Made by a program: the position numbers and the translations under genes. Below are positions 23,790 through 31,707 of a stretch of DNA of 34,472 bases, piece after piece. Position 1 is the first letter of the stretch. Every line of letters starts with the position of its first letter. Under the pieces are notes generated by a model that was not told where the DNA came from, did not search any database, and was given only the letters and a program-made list of their open reading frames with translations. Source of the DNA: Pseudomonadota bacterium (GTDB lineage: Bacteria; Pseudomonadota; Gammaproteobacteria; Burkholderiales; Rhodocyclaceae); contig JAKOZI010000208.1 in the NCBI GenBank assembly GCA_029780075.1, positions 1 to 34,472 of the forward strand, given 5' to 3'.

Positions 23790-24956
23790 ATGCTGGCGTT
23801 GCGCGTCGTTTCTCTTGATGGAAAACCATATCCGACGCCATACGAAGCGGAATTCGACGAGTCTGGCGGGAGCATCGGGCGCCGGCCGGACAATCACCTG
23901 GCCTTGTCGCATGATCTCACCGTATCGACCGTGCACGCGACGATTCGCTTCAACGACGGCCAGTATTTCCTGATCCCCCAGGGTCGGAACTCCAGTCGCC
24001 TGAATGGTCGGCGGCTGAACAACGGTATCGCGGAAGCACTGTCCGATGGCGACAAACTGGCCTTGGGCGCGTCCGTACTGGCGGTGGTGATCAAGCCGCG
24101 CCAGGAAATCGTCCGGCATCTCAGCTTCACGATTCTCGAAGACATCGCTCGCGATCTGTCCACCGAGACCATCTCGTTTCCGACCTTCCTCGACATCACG
24201 GTCACGATCCGCAACGCGCTCAGGAATCCCAACCTGACCATCGATGAGTTGGGTACCCTGGTCAGCGCCGAACCCTTGCTGAGCGCGAAGGTGATTCGTC
24301 TGGCCAACTCGGTAGCGCTGAACCCTTCGGGGCGGGCGGTCATCACGGTGAATGGCGCGATCGCGCAGGTCGGTATGGAGGCGGTGCGCGGTCTCTCGTT
24401 TGCCGTCGCCATCGAACAGTTGCTGGGTTCCAAGAAAATGGTGCCATTCGAAGCGCTGTCCAGGCGACTGTGGGAACATTCGCTGCACGTCGCCGCGCTG
24501 TGCCGCGTGCTGGCGCGCGTGCTGACACGCATCAATCCCGACGAGGCGATGTTCGTCGGCCTGGTTCATGATATCGGGGTCTTCTACCTGCTGTCGCGGG
24601 CTGCGAATTTTCCGGAAGTGATCAACGATCCCGCAGGACTGTATGAGTTGCTGGTCGAATGGCACGAGCATATCGGACATGCCTTGCTGGCCGCCATGGG
24701 CCTGCCGGAAGAGGCGGTGACCGCGATTCGGGACCATGAGGCCGAGCTGCTGGTGGCGACGGTGAAGACGCTGCCCGAGGTGCTGTTCGTCGCCAACAAA
24801 CTGGCCAACGTCGAGCATGCATGGCGAAATCCGAAGTTCTGCGAAGTGGTGGATGCCTCTTCACTCTCAGCCTTGTTCGATGCGGAGGAACTCAGAGCGC
24901 TGCTTGCCGATTCGGCCGAAGACGTCGACTCGCTCAAGCGCGCACTGAACACCTGA
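23790..24956 (+). CDS. FHA domain - HDOD domain signalling protein
   Basis: The 388-residue protein joins two signalling domains. An FHA domain lies at about 23-100, with GGSIGRRPDNHLALS, VSTVHATI and NSSRLNG as its phosphothreonine-binding loops. An HDOD domain follows at about 115-315 (LRNPNLTIDELGTLVSAEPLLSAKVIRLANSV and GLVHDIGVFYLLSRA), a degenerate HD-GYP relative without a clear metal site. The last 70 residues are helical. FHA domains read phosphorylated partners; HDOD proteins act in signalling and regulation. The start at 23790 has GGGGAG at good spacing; earlier ATGs lack this. It is divergent from nifB and convergent with nifZ, but no direct nif role is shown. No membrane segment is seen. 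Confidence 0.82.
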   Translation: MLALRVVSLDGKPYPTPYEAEFDESGGSIGRRPDNHLALSHDLTVSTVHATIRFNDGQYFLIPQGRNSSRLNGRRLNNGIAEALSDGDKLALGASVLAVVIKPRQEIVRHLSFTILEDIARDLSTETISFPTFLDITVTIRNALRNPNLTIDELGTLVSAEPLLSAKVIRLANSVALNPSGRAVITVNGAIAQVGMEAVRGLSFAVAIEQLLGSKKMVPFEALSRRLWEHSLHVAALCRVLARVLTRINPDEAMFVGLVHDIGVFYLLSRAANFPEVINDPAGLYELLVEWHEHIGHALLAAMGLPEEAVTAIRDHEAELLVATVKTLPEVLFVANKLANVEHAWRNPKFCEVVDASSLSALFDAEELRALLADSAEDVDSLKRALNT

Positions 24957-24971
24957 GGCTGCCGGAGCTGA

Positions 24972-24989
24972 CGCGGGCAGAGGCCCGCG
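24972..24989. terminator. GC-rich stem-loop in the convergent gap between the FHA-HDOD gene and nifZ
   Basis: CGCGGGC (24972-24978), loop AGAG and GCCCGCG (24983-24989) form a perfect 7-bp hairpin about 15 bases after the FHA-HDOD stop. It can serve both strands. There is no T-run, so it is a weak terminator by sequence, but its place in the 55-base convergent gap supports such a role. Confidence 0.45.
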
Positions 24990-25011
24990 GGTCGTCCACC
25001 GGCTACTTTAG

Positions 25012-25290
25012 CTATGCGCTGGCCCGGGTCTCGTCCTGGGTCAATTCGTCGGGCAGGCAACCTACCGGTGGGCCGAGATCGCCGGCTGCTCCGGCTTCGC
25101 CTTCGAAGCGTACCAGGTAGATTTCCTGGGCCGGATCGACGGCGGCATGACCGTGGTTTACCACCACACCGCGTCGGCCGGGCGTTGCCAGGACGGCGTT
25201 CTCCGCCAGGCCCGGGATGCCGCCGTCGTTGACCAGCAGTTCGCGACTGAACACGATGTCGCCGATCTGGTACTCGCCTTGCTCCATCAT
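25012..25290 (-). CDS. nifZ: NifZ-family nitrogen fixation protein
   Basis: The 92-residue product fits the NifZ pattern: an N-terminal small barrel (YQIGDIVFSRELLVNDGGIPGL), a turn-rich middle (LATPGRRGVVVNHGHA) and a closing QEIYLVRFEG followed by VGCLPDEL. NifZ helps mature the MoFe protein P-clusters in diazotrophs. The first ATG (25288-25290) has AAGGAG upstream; the second ATG follows directly. It is the last gene of nifL-nifA-nifZ, 19 bases after nifA. The sequence is diverged from textbook NifZ, so orthology is likely rather than certain. Confidence 0.78.
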   Translation of the reverse strand: MMEQGEYQIGDIVFSRELLVNDGGIPGLAENAVLATPGRRGVVVNHGHAAVDPAQEIYLVRFEGEAGAAGDLGPPVGCLPDELTQDETRASA

Positions 25291-25309
25291 CTGCTTCTCC
25301 TTCGTCTGA

Positions 25310-26893
25310 TCAAATCTGTTTCACCTCGATGTTGAGGATCTGGACGCGGTAGGCGATCTGGCGTGGGGTCATGCCGAGGAGGCGGGCGGCGCGGGCCTGG
25401 ACCCAGCCGGCCTGCTCGAGCGCGGCGATGACACGTTCGCGTTCGCTCTGTTCGCCGCCGGGTTCGATGCCGTCGCCGCCGCCGGTGCTGCTGACCGCGG
25501 CTTGCGCTACGGTCGCGCCGGTCGCCGTGGTCGGCGCCGGGCGGCGCCCGGCGCGTTCGCGTCCCTTGTCGATACGGATCAGGTCGGCGTCGATCTCGCC
25601 GCTTTCCGACATCACCGCCGCCCGTTCGAGACAGTTTTCCAGTTCACGCACATTGCCGGGCCATTGGTGTTGTGCCAGGCGCCGGTGGGCGCCGGCGGTG
25701 AGCCGCAGCGGCCGACGCTGCATGCCACCGAGACGGTCGAGCAGGTGGTTGGCGATCTTCGGCAAATCTTCGAGGCGCTCACGCAGGGGGGGCAGCACAA
25801 TCGGCATCACGTTGAGGCGGTAGTAGAGATCCTCGCGGAATTCTCCGGCATCGACCGCCGCCTCCAGGTCGCGGTGCGTGGCGGCGATCAGGCGCACGTC
25901 CAGCTTCAGCGTCCTGCCGCCACCGACGCGCTCGAGCTCGCCTTCCTGCAGTACCCGCAGCAGCTTGGCCTGGAAGGCCGGCGAGATGTCGCCAATTTCG
26001 TCGAGAAACAGGGTGCCGCCGTCGGCCATTTCGAAGCGGCCCTTGCGGGCGTTCACCGCGCCGGTGAACGCCCCCTTCTCATGCCCGAAGAGCTCCGACT
26101 CCAGCAGATTCTCGGGCAGCGAGGCGCAATTGAGGCGCACGTACGGTCCGCGTGCGCGCGGCGAGTTGTAGTGGATGGCGTTGGCGATGAGTTCCTTGCC
26201 GGTTCCTGTTTCGCCGCGGATCAGAACCGTTGTCGGCCATTTGGAAACCATGCGGATCTGATCGAAGATGCGCAGCATGGACACCGAGTGGCCGACGAGG
26301 TTACCGAAGCCGGGCCGCTGGCGAACCGAGCGGCGAAGGCTGTCGCGCTCCCCGTCGAGCGACTTGTCCTCCTGCGTCATTTCGACCGAAAGCCGGAGAT
26401 TCTGGCCGATCAGATTGGCCAGCATTTCGACAAAACGGGTGCGCTCTGCGAGCCAGCCATCGTCCGGCGCGTCAGGCTGCACTGCCAGCACGCCCTGCAG
26501 CGTGCCGCCGACATGGATCGGTGCGGCGATGAACGGCAGGTCCCTTTCGTAGAAGCCCAGGCGGTTCAGGAAGTGTGGCTCGTCGCCAAGGCGAACGACC
26601 GCGCAACTGCGGCCGCTTTCCAGGATCCGGCCGAGCAGACCTTCGCCGGCCTGGTAGCGCACCGCCTGGAATTCCTCGTGTTCGAGTCCATGCACGAGGT
26701 GCACGCTCAGGTCGCCGGCGTCGGGATCGACCACGCCGAGCATGCCCCGGCTCAGATGACCGGTGATTTCGAGCGCGCGCAGCACTTCGCGCAGGCTCTG
26801 CGAGAAATCGACCGCGCGCGCGAGGACTTGCGAGACCCGTAACAGGGTCTCGAACTGGGAGTGCATCAAGGACACTGGACGGTTCTCGCTCAT
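25310..26893 (-). CDS. nifA: Nitrogen fixation transcriptional activator NifA
   Basis: The 527-residue sigma-54 activator has an N-terminal GAF domain (about 28-170) and an AAA+ domain (about 197-430) with Walker A GETGTGKE (227-234), the sigma-54 contact loop GAFTGA (274-279) and Walker [14 protein letters not shown]-terminal HTH (about 480-527, [17 protein letters not shown]) ends it. The linker between AAA+ and HTH (about 435-480) is rich in Ala, Gly, Thr and Arg and has no cysteines. It thus lacks the CX4C motif of directly O2-sensitive rhizobial NifA, which fits control by NifL. The ATG overlaps the nifL stop (ATGA). It is predicted to act at the TGT-N10-ACA sites in this window. Confidence 0.96.
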   Translation of the reverse strand: MSENRPVSLMHSQFETLLRVSQVLARAVDFSQSLREVLRALEITGHLSRGMLGVVDPDAGDLSVHLVHGLEHEEFQAVRYQAGEGLLGRILESGRSCAVVRLGDEPHFLNRLGFYERDLPFIAAPIHVGGTLQGVLAVQPDAPDDGWLAERTRFVEMLANLIGQNLRLSVEMTQEDKSLDGERDSLRRSVRQRPGFGNLVGHSVSMLRIFDQIRMVSKWPTTVLIRGETGTGKELIANAIHYNSPRARGPYVRLNCASLPENLLESELFGHEKGAFTGAVNARKGRFEMADGGTLFLDEIGDISPAFQAKLLRVLQEGELERVGGGRTLKLDVRLIAATHRDLEAAVDAGEFREDLYYRLNVMPIVLPPLRERLEDLPKIANHLLDRLGGMQRRPLRLTAGAHRRLAQHQWPGNVRELENCLERAAVMSESGEIDADLIRIDKGRERAGRRPAPTTATGATVAQAAVSSTGGGDGIEPGGEQSERERVIAALEQAGWVQARAARLLGMTPRQIAYRVQILNIEVKQI

Positions 26894-28449
26894 GGTCGTC
26901 GGTCCAGTGGCAGCAGTACGCGCACGCGGCAGCCGCGCGCCGTCGCCGGTTCGATTTCGATGAAACCGCCGTGTTCGGCGGCGACCTGCTGTGCCGAAGG
27001 CAGACCGGTGCCGAGATGGCCGCCGCCGCGCTTGGTGGTGTGAAAGGGCTCGAAGACCTTCAACTGCTGGGTGCCCACGATGCCGGGTCCGGTGTCGGCG
27101 ATAATCACTTCGATGCCGCCCAGACGCGCCTTGCTGACTACCGTCAGCTCGCGTTCGCGGCAGCCGCGCGTGTTCATCGCTTCGATGGCATTGTCGATCA
27201 GTGCCTTGAACAGCGAACGCAGCTTGTTCGGAGCCCCCTTCAGGGTCGGCAACATCGCCTGCGGCTTCCAGTTGACGGTGATCCCGGCGGCGAGCAGGCG
27301 ACCGGTCGACAGATCGAGGACATCGCGCAGCAGTTCATTCAGATTGACCGGGCCGATCGCCTCGCGCGTTTTGCCGGGAATCATCGAGCGCAGTTCGTCG
27401 AGTGCCTTCTGACCGGCGGTGACCGCATCGGCCAGAGCCACCGACATCGGGTCTGTTTCGCCCTTGCGTCTGGCCAGCATGCCGACCACTGAGGCCATCA
27501 TGTTCAGCGGTCCTTCGAGGCGGAAAGTGGCGGCGGCGAGACTCTCGCGCAGGGAGGAAACCCGATCCTCGTCGGCCATCACCGCCCGCAGGGCGGCGAC
27601 GCGGGCCTTTTCCTGCTGTGCGCGCAGGCTGGTGATTTCCTTCGCCACCAGCAGCAGGTAATCGCGACCCTGTCCGGCCAGGAAGGCTTCAGCCGTGCCG
27701 GCGTCCTCGCGCACACGACTTCCCGAACACGAGAACCAGCGCGGTTGCTTGCCGCCGGGCGGGTCGAGCCGGACTTCGCGATCGAGAAAGAGGTAACCGG
27801 AGGTCCGTCGTCCGCGCCCCGTATCGAGTTCGAGACTGGCGCGGACCGCGGTCATCAGCATCGGCGCCGGCTCGGCCATTCCCAGGTCGGCCTGCAGCAT
27901 CTTGTAGGCATGGTTGTCGAGTACCACGCGGTCGTCGATGTCAAGCAGTGCGATCACTACCGGCGCGGCATCGACCACCGACTCGATCAGCGCCTTCTGG
28001 TTCCTGACCTGATACTCCAGGCGCTGGACTTCGGTGATGTCGCGGTGCATGCCGAGGTAGTTCAGCACTTCGCCGGCGCCATTGACGACCGGCGAGATGC
28101 TCAACTCGGCGAGGTATTTGCTGCCGTCCTTGCGACGATTGACCAGCCGGCCTCCCCATGGCTCGCCGCGCGAGATCTGCTGCCAGAGCGACTGATAGAA
28201 CGCGCGCGGCATGCTCTGGTTGGACAGGATCGACTGGTTCTTGCCGATCGCCTCGTCGCTGCCGTAGCCGGTGACGCGGGTAAATGCCGGATTGACGTAC
28301 AGGATGTTGCCGCGCACGTCGGTGATCGAGATCGCCATGTCGGCCTGATTGACAGTGTGCTGGAAGACCTGCGGATGAATGCTCGGAGAGAGCTTTTCCG
28401 TTATCTGAGGCTCGCTTTCGGCCGCTGTCTTGAGTTGTTCGTTCGCCAT
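26890..28449 (-). CDS. nifL: NifA-inhibiting flavoprotein NifL
   Basis: The 519-residue protein has a first PAS domain (about 25-140, with AISITDVRGNILYVNPAF, GKNQSILSNQS and NRRKDGSKYLAELSISPV) closely resembling the FAD-binding redox-sensing PAS of Azotobacter NifL. A second PAS (about 150-265) follows, then a coiled linker, a dimerisation region (about 295-345) and a histidine-kinase-type ATPase domain (KALIDNAIEAMN, IADTGPGI, GTGLPSAQQV). NifL holds NifA inactive under O2 or fixed nitrogen. The phosphoacceptor histidine position in the dimerisation helix appears to be Phe (ATFRLEGPLN), as expected for a protein that works by contact rather than phosphotransfer. Start ATG 28447-28449; sigma-54 site just upstream. 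Confidence 0.94.
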   Translation of the reverse strand: MANEQLKTAAESEPQITEKLSPSIHPQVFQHTVNQADMAISITDVRGNILYVNPAFTRVTGYGSDEAIGKNQSILSNQSMPRAFYQSLWQQISRGEPWGGRLVNRRKDGSKYLAELSISPVVNGAGEVLNYLGMHRDITEVQRLEYQVRNQKALIESVVDAAPVVIALLDIDDRVVLDNHAYKMLQADLGMAEPAPMLMTAVRASLELDTGRGRRTSGYLFLDREVRLDPPGGKQPRWFSCSGSRVREDAGTAEAFLAGQGRDYLLLVAKEITSLRAQQEKARVAALRAVMADEDRVSSLRESLAAATFRLEGPLNMMASVVGMLARRKGETDPMSVALADAVTAGQKALDELRSMIPGKTREAIGPVNLNELLRDVLDLSTGRLLAAGITVNWKPQAMLPTLKGAPNKLRSLFKALIDNAIEAMNTRGCRERELTVVSKARLGGIEVIIADTGPGIVGTQQLKVFEPFHTTKRGGGHLGTGLPSAQQVAAEHGGFIEIEPATARGCRVRVLLPLDRRP

Positions 28450-28484
28450 CTCGCGTCCCCGGTCTAATGTCTTTCCATTCCTGA

Positions 28485-28499
28485 GCAGATTTCGTGCCG
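28485..28499 (-). promoter_or_regulatory. Sigma-54 promoter of nifL-nifA-nifZ
   Basis: The minus strand reads CGGCACGAAATCTGC: GG and GC are exactly ten bases apart and the -24 block GGCACG is intact, with CTGC in place of TTGC at -12. Transcription would begin near 28473, about 24 bases before nifL. Confidence 0.7.
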
Positions 28500-28541
28500 A
28501 CCTTGATTTGGCTACAGTTCGCGGTCGATTTTGTGGCGTTT

Positions 28542-28557
28542 TGTAGGACTTGCGACA
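28542..28557. promoter_or_regulatory. NifA activator site between the nifL and rnfG promoters
   Basis: TGT (28542-28544), ten bases, ACA (28555-28557) matches the NifA consensus. It lies about 77 bases upstream of the predicted nifL start and about 147 upstream of the predicted rnfG start, so it could activate either or both. The site is symmetric and gives no orientation. Confidence 0.7.
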
Positions 28558-28670
28558 TCGCCGGGAGGTCGCGCGAGTGTCCTGGCGTGGCTGGGAGAGG
28601 GGGAAAAACTTCCGTGCTGGTGCGGGGTTACGAGTGCACGCACGCCTTTGGTGTGCGCCGCAACAAAACT

Positions 28671-28685
28671 TGGCACAGAAAATGC
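28671..28685 (+). promoter_or_regulatory. Sigma-54 promoter of the rnf operon
   Basis: TGGCACAGAAAATGC keeps GG and GC ten bases apart and a perfect TGGCAC at -24, with ATGC in place of TTGC at -12. Start would be near 28697, giving a leader of about 90 bases before rnfG. Confidence 0.75.
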
Positions 28686-28785
28686 GGGGTATCGGCCAAC
28701 GCATAGGCCACATGATCATGAATCCGTCCGAATCACTCCCTCTCTCGACAACCATGCTCCTGCCCGCAAGGCCAAGGGGGCGGCG

Positions 28786-29385
28786 ATGACCCTGCCAAGC
28801 CTGCGGCACGGTCTCATCCTCGGTGCCTTCTGCCTCGGCTTTGGCCTTGTGCTGGCGGTGATCGCCCAGGTCACGACCGACGACATCGCCGCGCGGGCGC
28901 TTGAGGATCGCCAGAATTCCCTGAGCCAGGTGCTGGCCGGCGTGCCCTTCGACAACAACCCTGCCACTGATACGGTGCTCATGGAAAACGCCGATCACAA
29001 GGAGATCACCGTTTATCGCAGCCGCCTGAAAGGCGAGGTGACCGGTGTCGCCTACGAAATCTACGGCAGCGGCTACGCCGGCGAGATCAAGCTGATGATC
29101 GGCGTCGATGCCGCGGGCCAGGTGCTGGGGGTGCGCGCTCTGGCACACCACGAGACGCCCGGCCTCGGCGACAAGATCGAGGAGAAGAAGGGCGACTGGA
29201 TCCTGCGCTTCACCGGACTGTCGCTCGCCAATCCCCTGCCCGAGCGCTGGAAGGTGAAAAAGGACGGCGGCGAGTTCGATCAGTTTGCCGGCGCCACCAT
29301 CACCCCGCGTGGCGTGGTAAATGCGGTCCGCGGTGGCCTCGAATTTTTTGCCGCGCACAAGGCGCGGCTGACGGAAGGAAGCTGA
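28786..29385 (+). CDS. rnfG: Rnf complex FMN-binding subunit RnfG
   Basis: The 199-residue protein has one N-terminal membrane helix (about 8-28, HGLILGAFCLGFGLVLAVIA) and a periplasmic FMN-binding domain with ETPGLGDKI and the flavin attachment motif AGATITPRGVVNAV. In that motif Thr171 should carry FMN through a phosphoester bond made by ApbE; the usual leading Ser is Ala here. RnfG is an electron-transfer subunit of the ion-coupled Rnf complex. The ATG at 28786 has AAGGGGG upstream; longer in-frame extensions are not conserved-looking. It is first in this rnf operon, unlike the common rnfABCDGE order. Confidence 0.93.
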   Translation: MTLPSLRHGLILGAFCLGFGLVLAVIAQVTTDDIAARALEDRQNSLSQVLAGVPFDNNPATDTVLMENADHKEITVYRSRLKGEVTGVAYEIYGSGYAGEIKLMIGVDAAGQVLGVRALAHHETPGLGDKIEEKKGDWILRFTGLSLANPLPERWKVKKDGGEFDQFAGATITPRGVVNAVRGGLEFFAAHKARLTEGS

Positions 29386-29386
29386 A

Positions 29387-30061
29387 ATGAGCAACCCCTA
29401 TACCAGGATTGTCAGGGATGGCCTGTGGGAGAACAACGGTGTTTTCAGCATGTTGCTGGGGATGTGCCCGGCCATGGCCATGACCACCAGCGCCACCAAT
29501 GGCTTCGGCATGGGGCTGGCAACGGCGGCGGTGATGGCCGCCTCCAGCCTGCTGGTCGCCACCTTCCGCAACCACATCAGCCAGGAGGTCCGGATCCCGG
29601 TCTTCATCCTCATCGTGGCCACGATGGTGACTCTGGTTGACCTGGCGATGAACGCCTGGATGCACGAGTTGTACAAGGTGCTGGGTCTGTTCATTCCGCT
29701 GATCGTCTCGAACTGCCTGCCGCTTGCGCGTCTGGAAGCTTTCGCCGCCAAGGCACCGGTCGTGCCGGCATTCGTCGATGGTCTGTGCATGGGCCTTGGC
29801 TTCACGATCGCGCTGACCACCATCGGCGCGGTGCGCGAGATCATCGGCTCGGGTACGCTTTTCGCGGATGCCTCGCTGCTTCTCGGACCGTCCTTCAAGT
29901 TCATGGAACTGCGCCTGTTGCCGGCCAGTATGGGAGTGCTGATGATGATCCTGCCGCCCGGAGGCTTTCTGGTGACAGGGCTGATGGTGGTGTGCAAGCG
30001 CCTGCTGGATCTGCGTGCCGGCAAGGAAATCCAGATGGCCGGTGCGCACGGGATCGCCTGA
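29387..30061 (+). CDS. rnfE: Rnf complex membrane subunit RnfE
   Basis: The 224-residue protein has six predicted membrane helices and the RnfE/NqrD signature: NPYTRIVRDGLWENNGVFSM, GMCPAMAMTTSATNGFGMGL, and LFIPLIVSNCLPLARLEAFA. The cysteines in the CP and SNC motifs sit in the half-helices that bind the intramembrane [2Fe-2S] cluster shared with RnfA. The gene begins one base after the rnfG stop with GGAAG upstream. Length is typical for the family. Confidence 0.95.
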   Translation: MSNPYTRIVRDGLWENNGVFSMLLGMCPAMAMTTSATNGFGMGLATAAVMAASSLLVATFRNHISQEVRIPVFILIVATMVTLVDLAMNAWMHELYKVLGLFIPLIVSNCLPLARLEAFAAKAPVVPAFVDGLCMGLGFTIALTTIGAVREIIGSGTLFADASLLLGPSFKFMELRLLPASMGVLMMILPPGGFLVTGLMVVCKRLLDLRAGKEIQMAGAHGIA

Positions 30062-30082
30062 ATCATGACCAAGGGGATCAGC

Positions 30083-30577
30083 ATGGCAGCAACCGGCAGC
30101 AGTGGCGACACGGTCGAGGGCATTGCCCGCGTCGTTCACACGAAGGATGGCGTGATCTGGCTGGAACCCGAGCAGACTACCAGTTGTGGCGCCTGCGCCG
30201 CGGCCGGGCAGTGTGGCAGCAAGGGTATCGGCAGCCTTGCCAGCCGTATCGAGGCGCGACGCTTTGTGCTGCACGGGCAGCAGGATTTCGGCGTCGGTGA
30301 GCGCATCGTGATCGGCGTCGGCGCGCAGACCCTGCTCAAGGGCGCATTGATCGCTTACGGCTTGCCGTTGGCCAGTTCGCTGATCGCCGGCGGCGCCGTG
30401 CAGGCGTTTGGCGGTGGCGATGTCGAGAGCATGGCCGGCGCGGCGGCGGGTCTGGCAGTCGGCCTGTTGCTGGCGGGTTTCGGGGCCCGGCGGCTTTCTG
30501 CACGTGGTGAATTGGCGCCCCGCTTCCTGCGCCGGGCGCAGCCTGGCGAGTCTTGCAGTGGAAAGGACGAGGCATGA
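30083..30577 (+). CDS. rseC: RseC/MucC-family protein within the rnf operon
   Basis: The 164-residue protein has a cytoplasmic N-terminal domain with the RseC cysteine cluster TTSCGACAAAGQCGSKG (C35, C38, C44), then a pair of membrane helices (about 88-108 and 118-138). RseC is linked to Rnf/Rsx in the SoxR-reducing system of E. coli and to RseB in the sigma-E pathway; in nitrogen fixers a gene of this family often accompanies rnf. The ATG at 30083 has AAGGGG six bases upstream; an ATG at 30065 would add six residues. The stop overlaps rnfA (ATGA). Confidence 0.85.
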   Translation: MAATGSSGDTVEGIARVVHTKDGVIWLEPEQTTSCGACAAAGQCGSKGIGSLASRIEARRFVLHGQQDFGVGERIVIGVGAQTLLKGALIAYGLPLASSLIAGGAVQAFGGGDVESMAGAAAGLAVGLLLAGFGARRLSARGELAPRFLRRAQPGESCSGKDEA

Positions 30578-31155
30578 AAGACTACGCACTGATGATGATC
30601 GGCGCGGCGCTGGTCAACAACGTGATCCTGGCGCGCTTTCTGGGCCTGTGCTCGTTCATGGGCGTCACGACACGGATCGACGCGGCCGCCGGCATGGGGT
30701 TGGCGACGACCTTCGTCATTACCGTGTCGTCGATGGCCGACTGGGCGGTGCAGCACTACCTGCTGGCGCCCTACGGCCTGGGTTTCCTGCGCACCGTCAC
30801 CTTCATCCTGGTGATTGCCAGCGCGGTGCAGTTCACCGAACTGACGGTACGCAAGGTCTCGCCGCAGTTGTTCCAGATGTTGGGCATCTACCTGCCGCTG
30901 ATCACCACCAACTGTGCGGTGCTCGGCATTGCCCTGCTGCTGGTCGAAGGTCGCATGAGCTTCATGACCAGCACGCTGTTCGCCTTCGCCTCGTCGGTCG
31001 GGTACAGCCTGGTGATGGTGATTTTTGCCGGGCAACGCGAACGCCTGGCTGTGGCCGCGGTACCGCGACTTTTTGCCGGTCCGCCGATCGGTTTCATCGT
31101 TGCCAGCCTGCTGGCGATGGCTTTCATGGGTTTTTCCGGCATCAGTACCGGTTGA
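30574..31155 (+). CDS. rnfA: Rnf complex membrane subunit RnfA
   Basis: The 193-residue protein is the exact usual RnfA/RsxA length. It has six membrane helices and the motifs VNNVILARFLGLCSFMGVT and PLITTNCAVLGIALL, whose cysteines lie in the inverted half-helices that hold the intramembrane [2Fe-2S] cluster with RnfE. The ATG overlaps the rseC stop and is preceded by GGACGAGG. Downstream rnfB follows after 13 bases. Confidence 0.95.
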   Translation: MKDYALMMIGAALVNNVILARFLGLCSFMGVTTRIDAAAGMGLATTFVITVSSMADWAVQHYLLAPYGLGFLRTVTFILVIASAVQFTELTVRKVSPQLFQMLGIYLPLITTNCAVLGIALLLVEGRMSFMTSTLFAFASSVGYSLVMVIFAGQRERLAVAAVPRLFAGPPIGFIVASLLAMAFMGFSGISTG

Positions 31156-31168
31156 GAAGGGGATCGTC

Positions 31169-31696
31169 ATGTTGATCGCAGTCGCTAGTTTAACCGTCCT
31201 GGGTCTTGCCCTGGGCAGCCTTCTCGGACTCGCCGCCCGCTACCTGGCGGTCGAGGAGAACCCGCTCGAAGCCGAGTTGCAGGCGCTGTTGCCGGGATCG
31301 CAATGTGGGCAGTGTGGCTTTGTCGGCTGCGCCCAGGCTGCGGCAGCCCTGGCGCGCAACGAAGCGGCACCGACGCTCTGCCCGCCTGGCGGACGTGCCG
31401 TCGCCGAGGCCATCGCCGCCAGACTCGGGATCAAGATCGACCTCGCGGCGGTCCGCGACGACGGTCCGCAGCTCGCCTTTGTCGCCGAGGACATCTGCAC
31501 CGGTTGCTGTCGCTGCAGCAAGGTCTGCCCGACCGACGCGATCATCGGCGCGGCCAAGCAGATCCACAACGTGATCCGTGAAGCGTGCACCGGCTGCGGC
31601 GCCTGTGTGGACCGCTGCCCAACCGAGGCCATGGGCATGGTGCCGGTGCCGGTGACGCTGCCGCACTGGATCTGGCCAAGACCCGCTACCGTCTGA
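31169..31696 (+). CDS. rnfB: Rnf complex iron-sulfur subunit RnfB
   Basis: The 175-residue protein has an N-terminal membrane helix (about 3-23) and a Fis3-type [4Fe-4S] motif C46-x2-C49-x4-C54-x16-C71 (GSQCGQCGFVGC). Two ferredoxin motifs follow, CTGCCRCSKVCP and CTGCGACVDRCP. RnfB relays electrons between the membrane part and RnfC or ferredoxin. The ATG at 31169 has AAGGGG seven bases upstream. Length and cysteine pattern are those of the shorter proteobacterial RnfB; the extra clusters seen in acetogens are absent. Confidence 0.95.
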   Translation: MLIAVASLTVLGLALGSLLGLAARYLAVEENPLEAELQALLPGSQCGQCGFVGCAQAAAALARNEAAPTLCPPGGRAVAEAIAARLGIKIDLAAVRDDGPQLAFVAEDICTGCCRCSKVCPTDAIIGAAKQIHNVIREACTGCGACVDRCPTEAMGMVPVPVTLPHWIWPRPATV

Positions 31697-31707
31697 AGGA
31701 AATCGCC

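Larger units (their letters stand above)
28450..28785. other. Divergent nifL/rnfG control region
   Basis: The 336 bases between nifL (leftward) and rnfG (rightward) contain no gene. They hold two oppositely oriented sigma-54 promoters (28485-28499 minus, 28671-28685 plus) with one NifA-type site (28542-28557) between them, listed separately. No further TGT-N10-ACA site was found. The rnfG side has a predicted leader of about 90 bases ending in AAGGGGG. Confidence 0.75.

Noticed and set aside
26890..29394. An 834-codon open frame extending nifL upstream across the control region and rnfG
   Set aside because: The first 315 residues are antisense to rnfG and cover both sigma-54 promoters. The recognised NifL protein begins at 28449.
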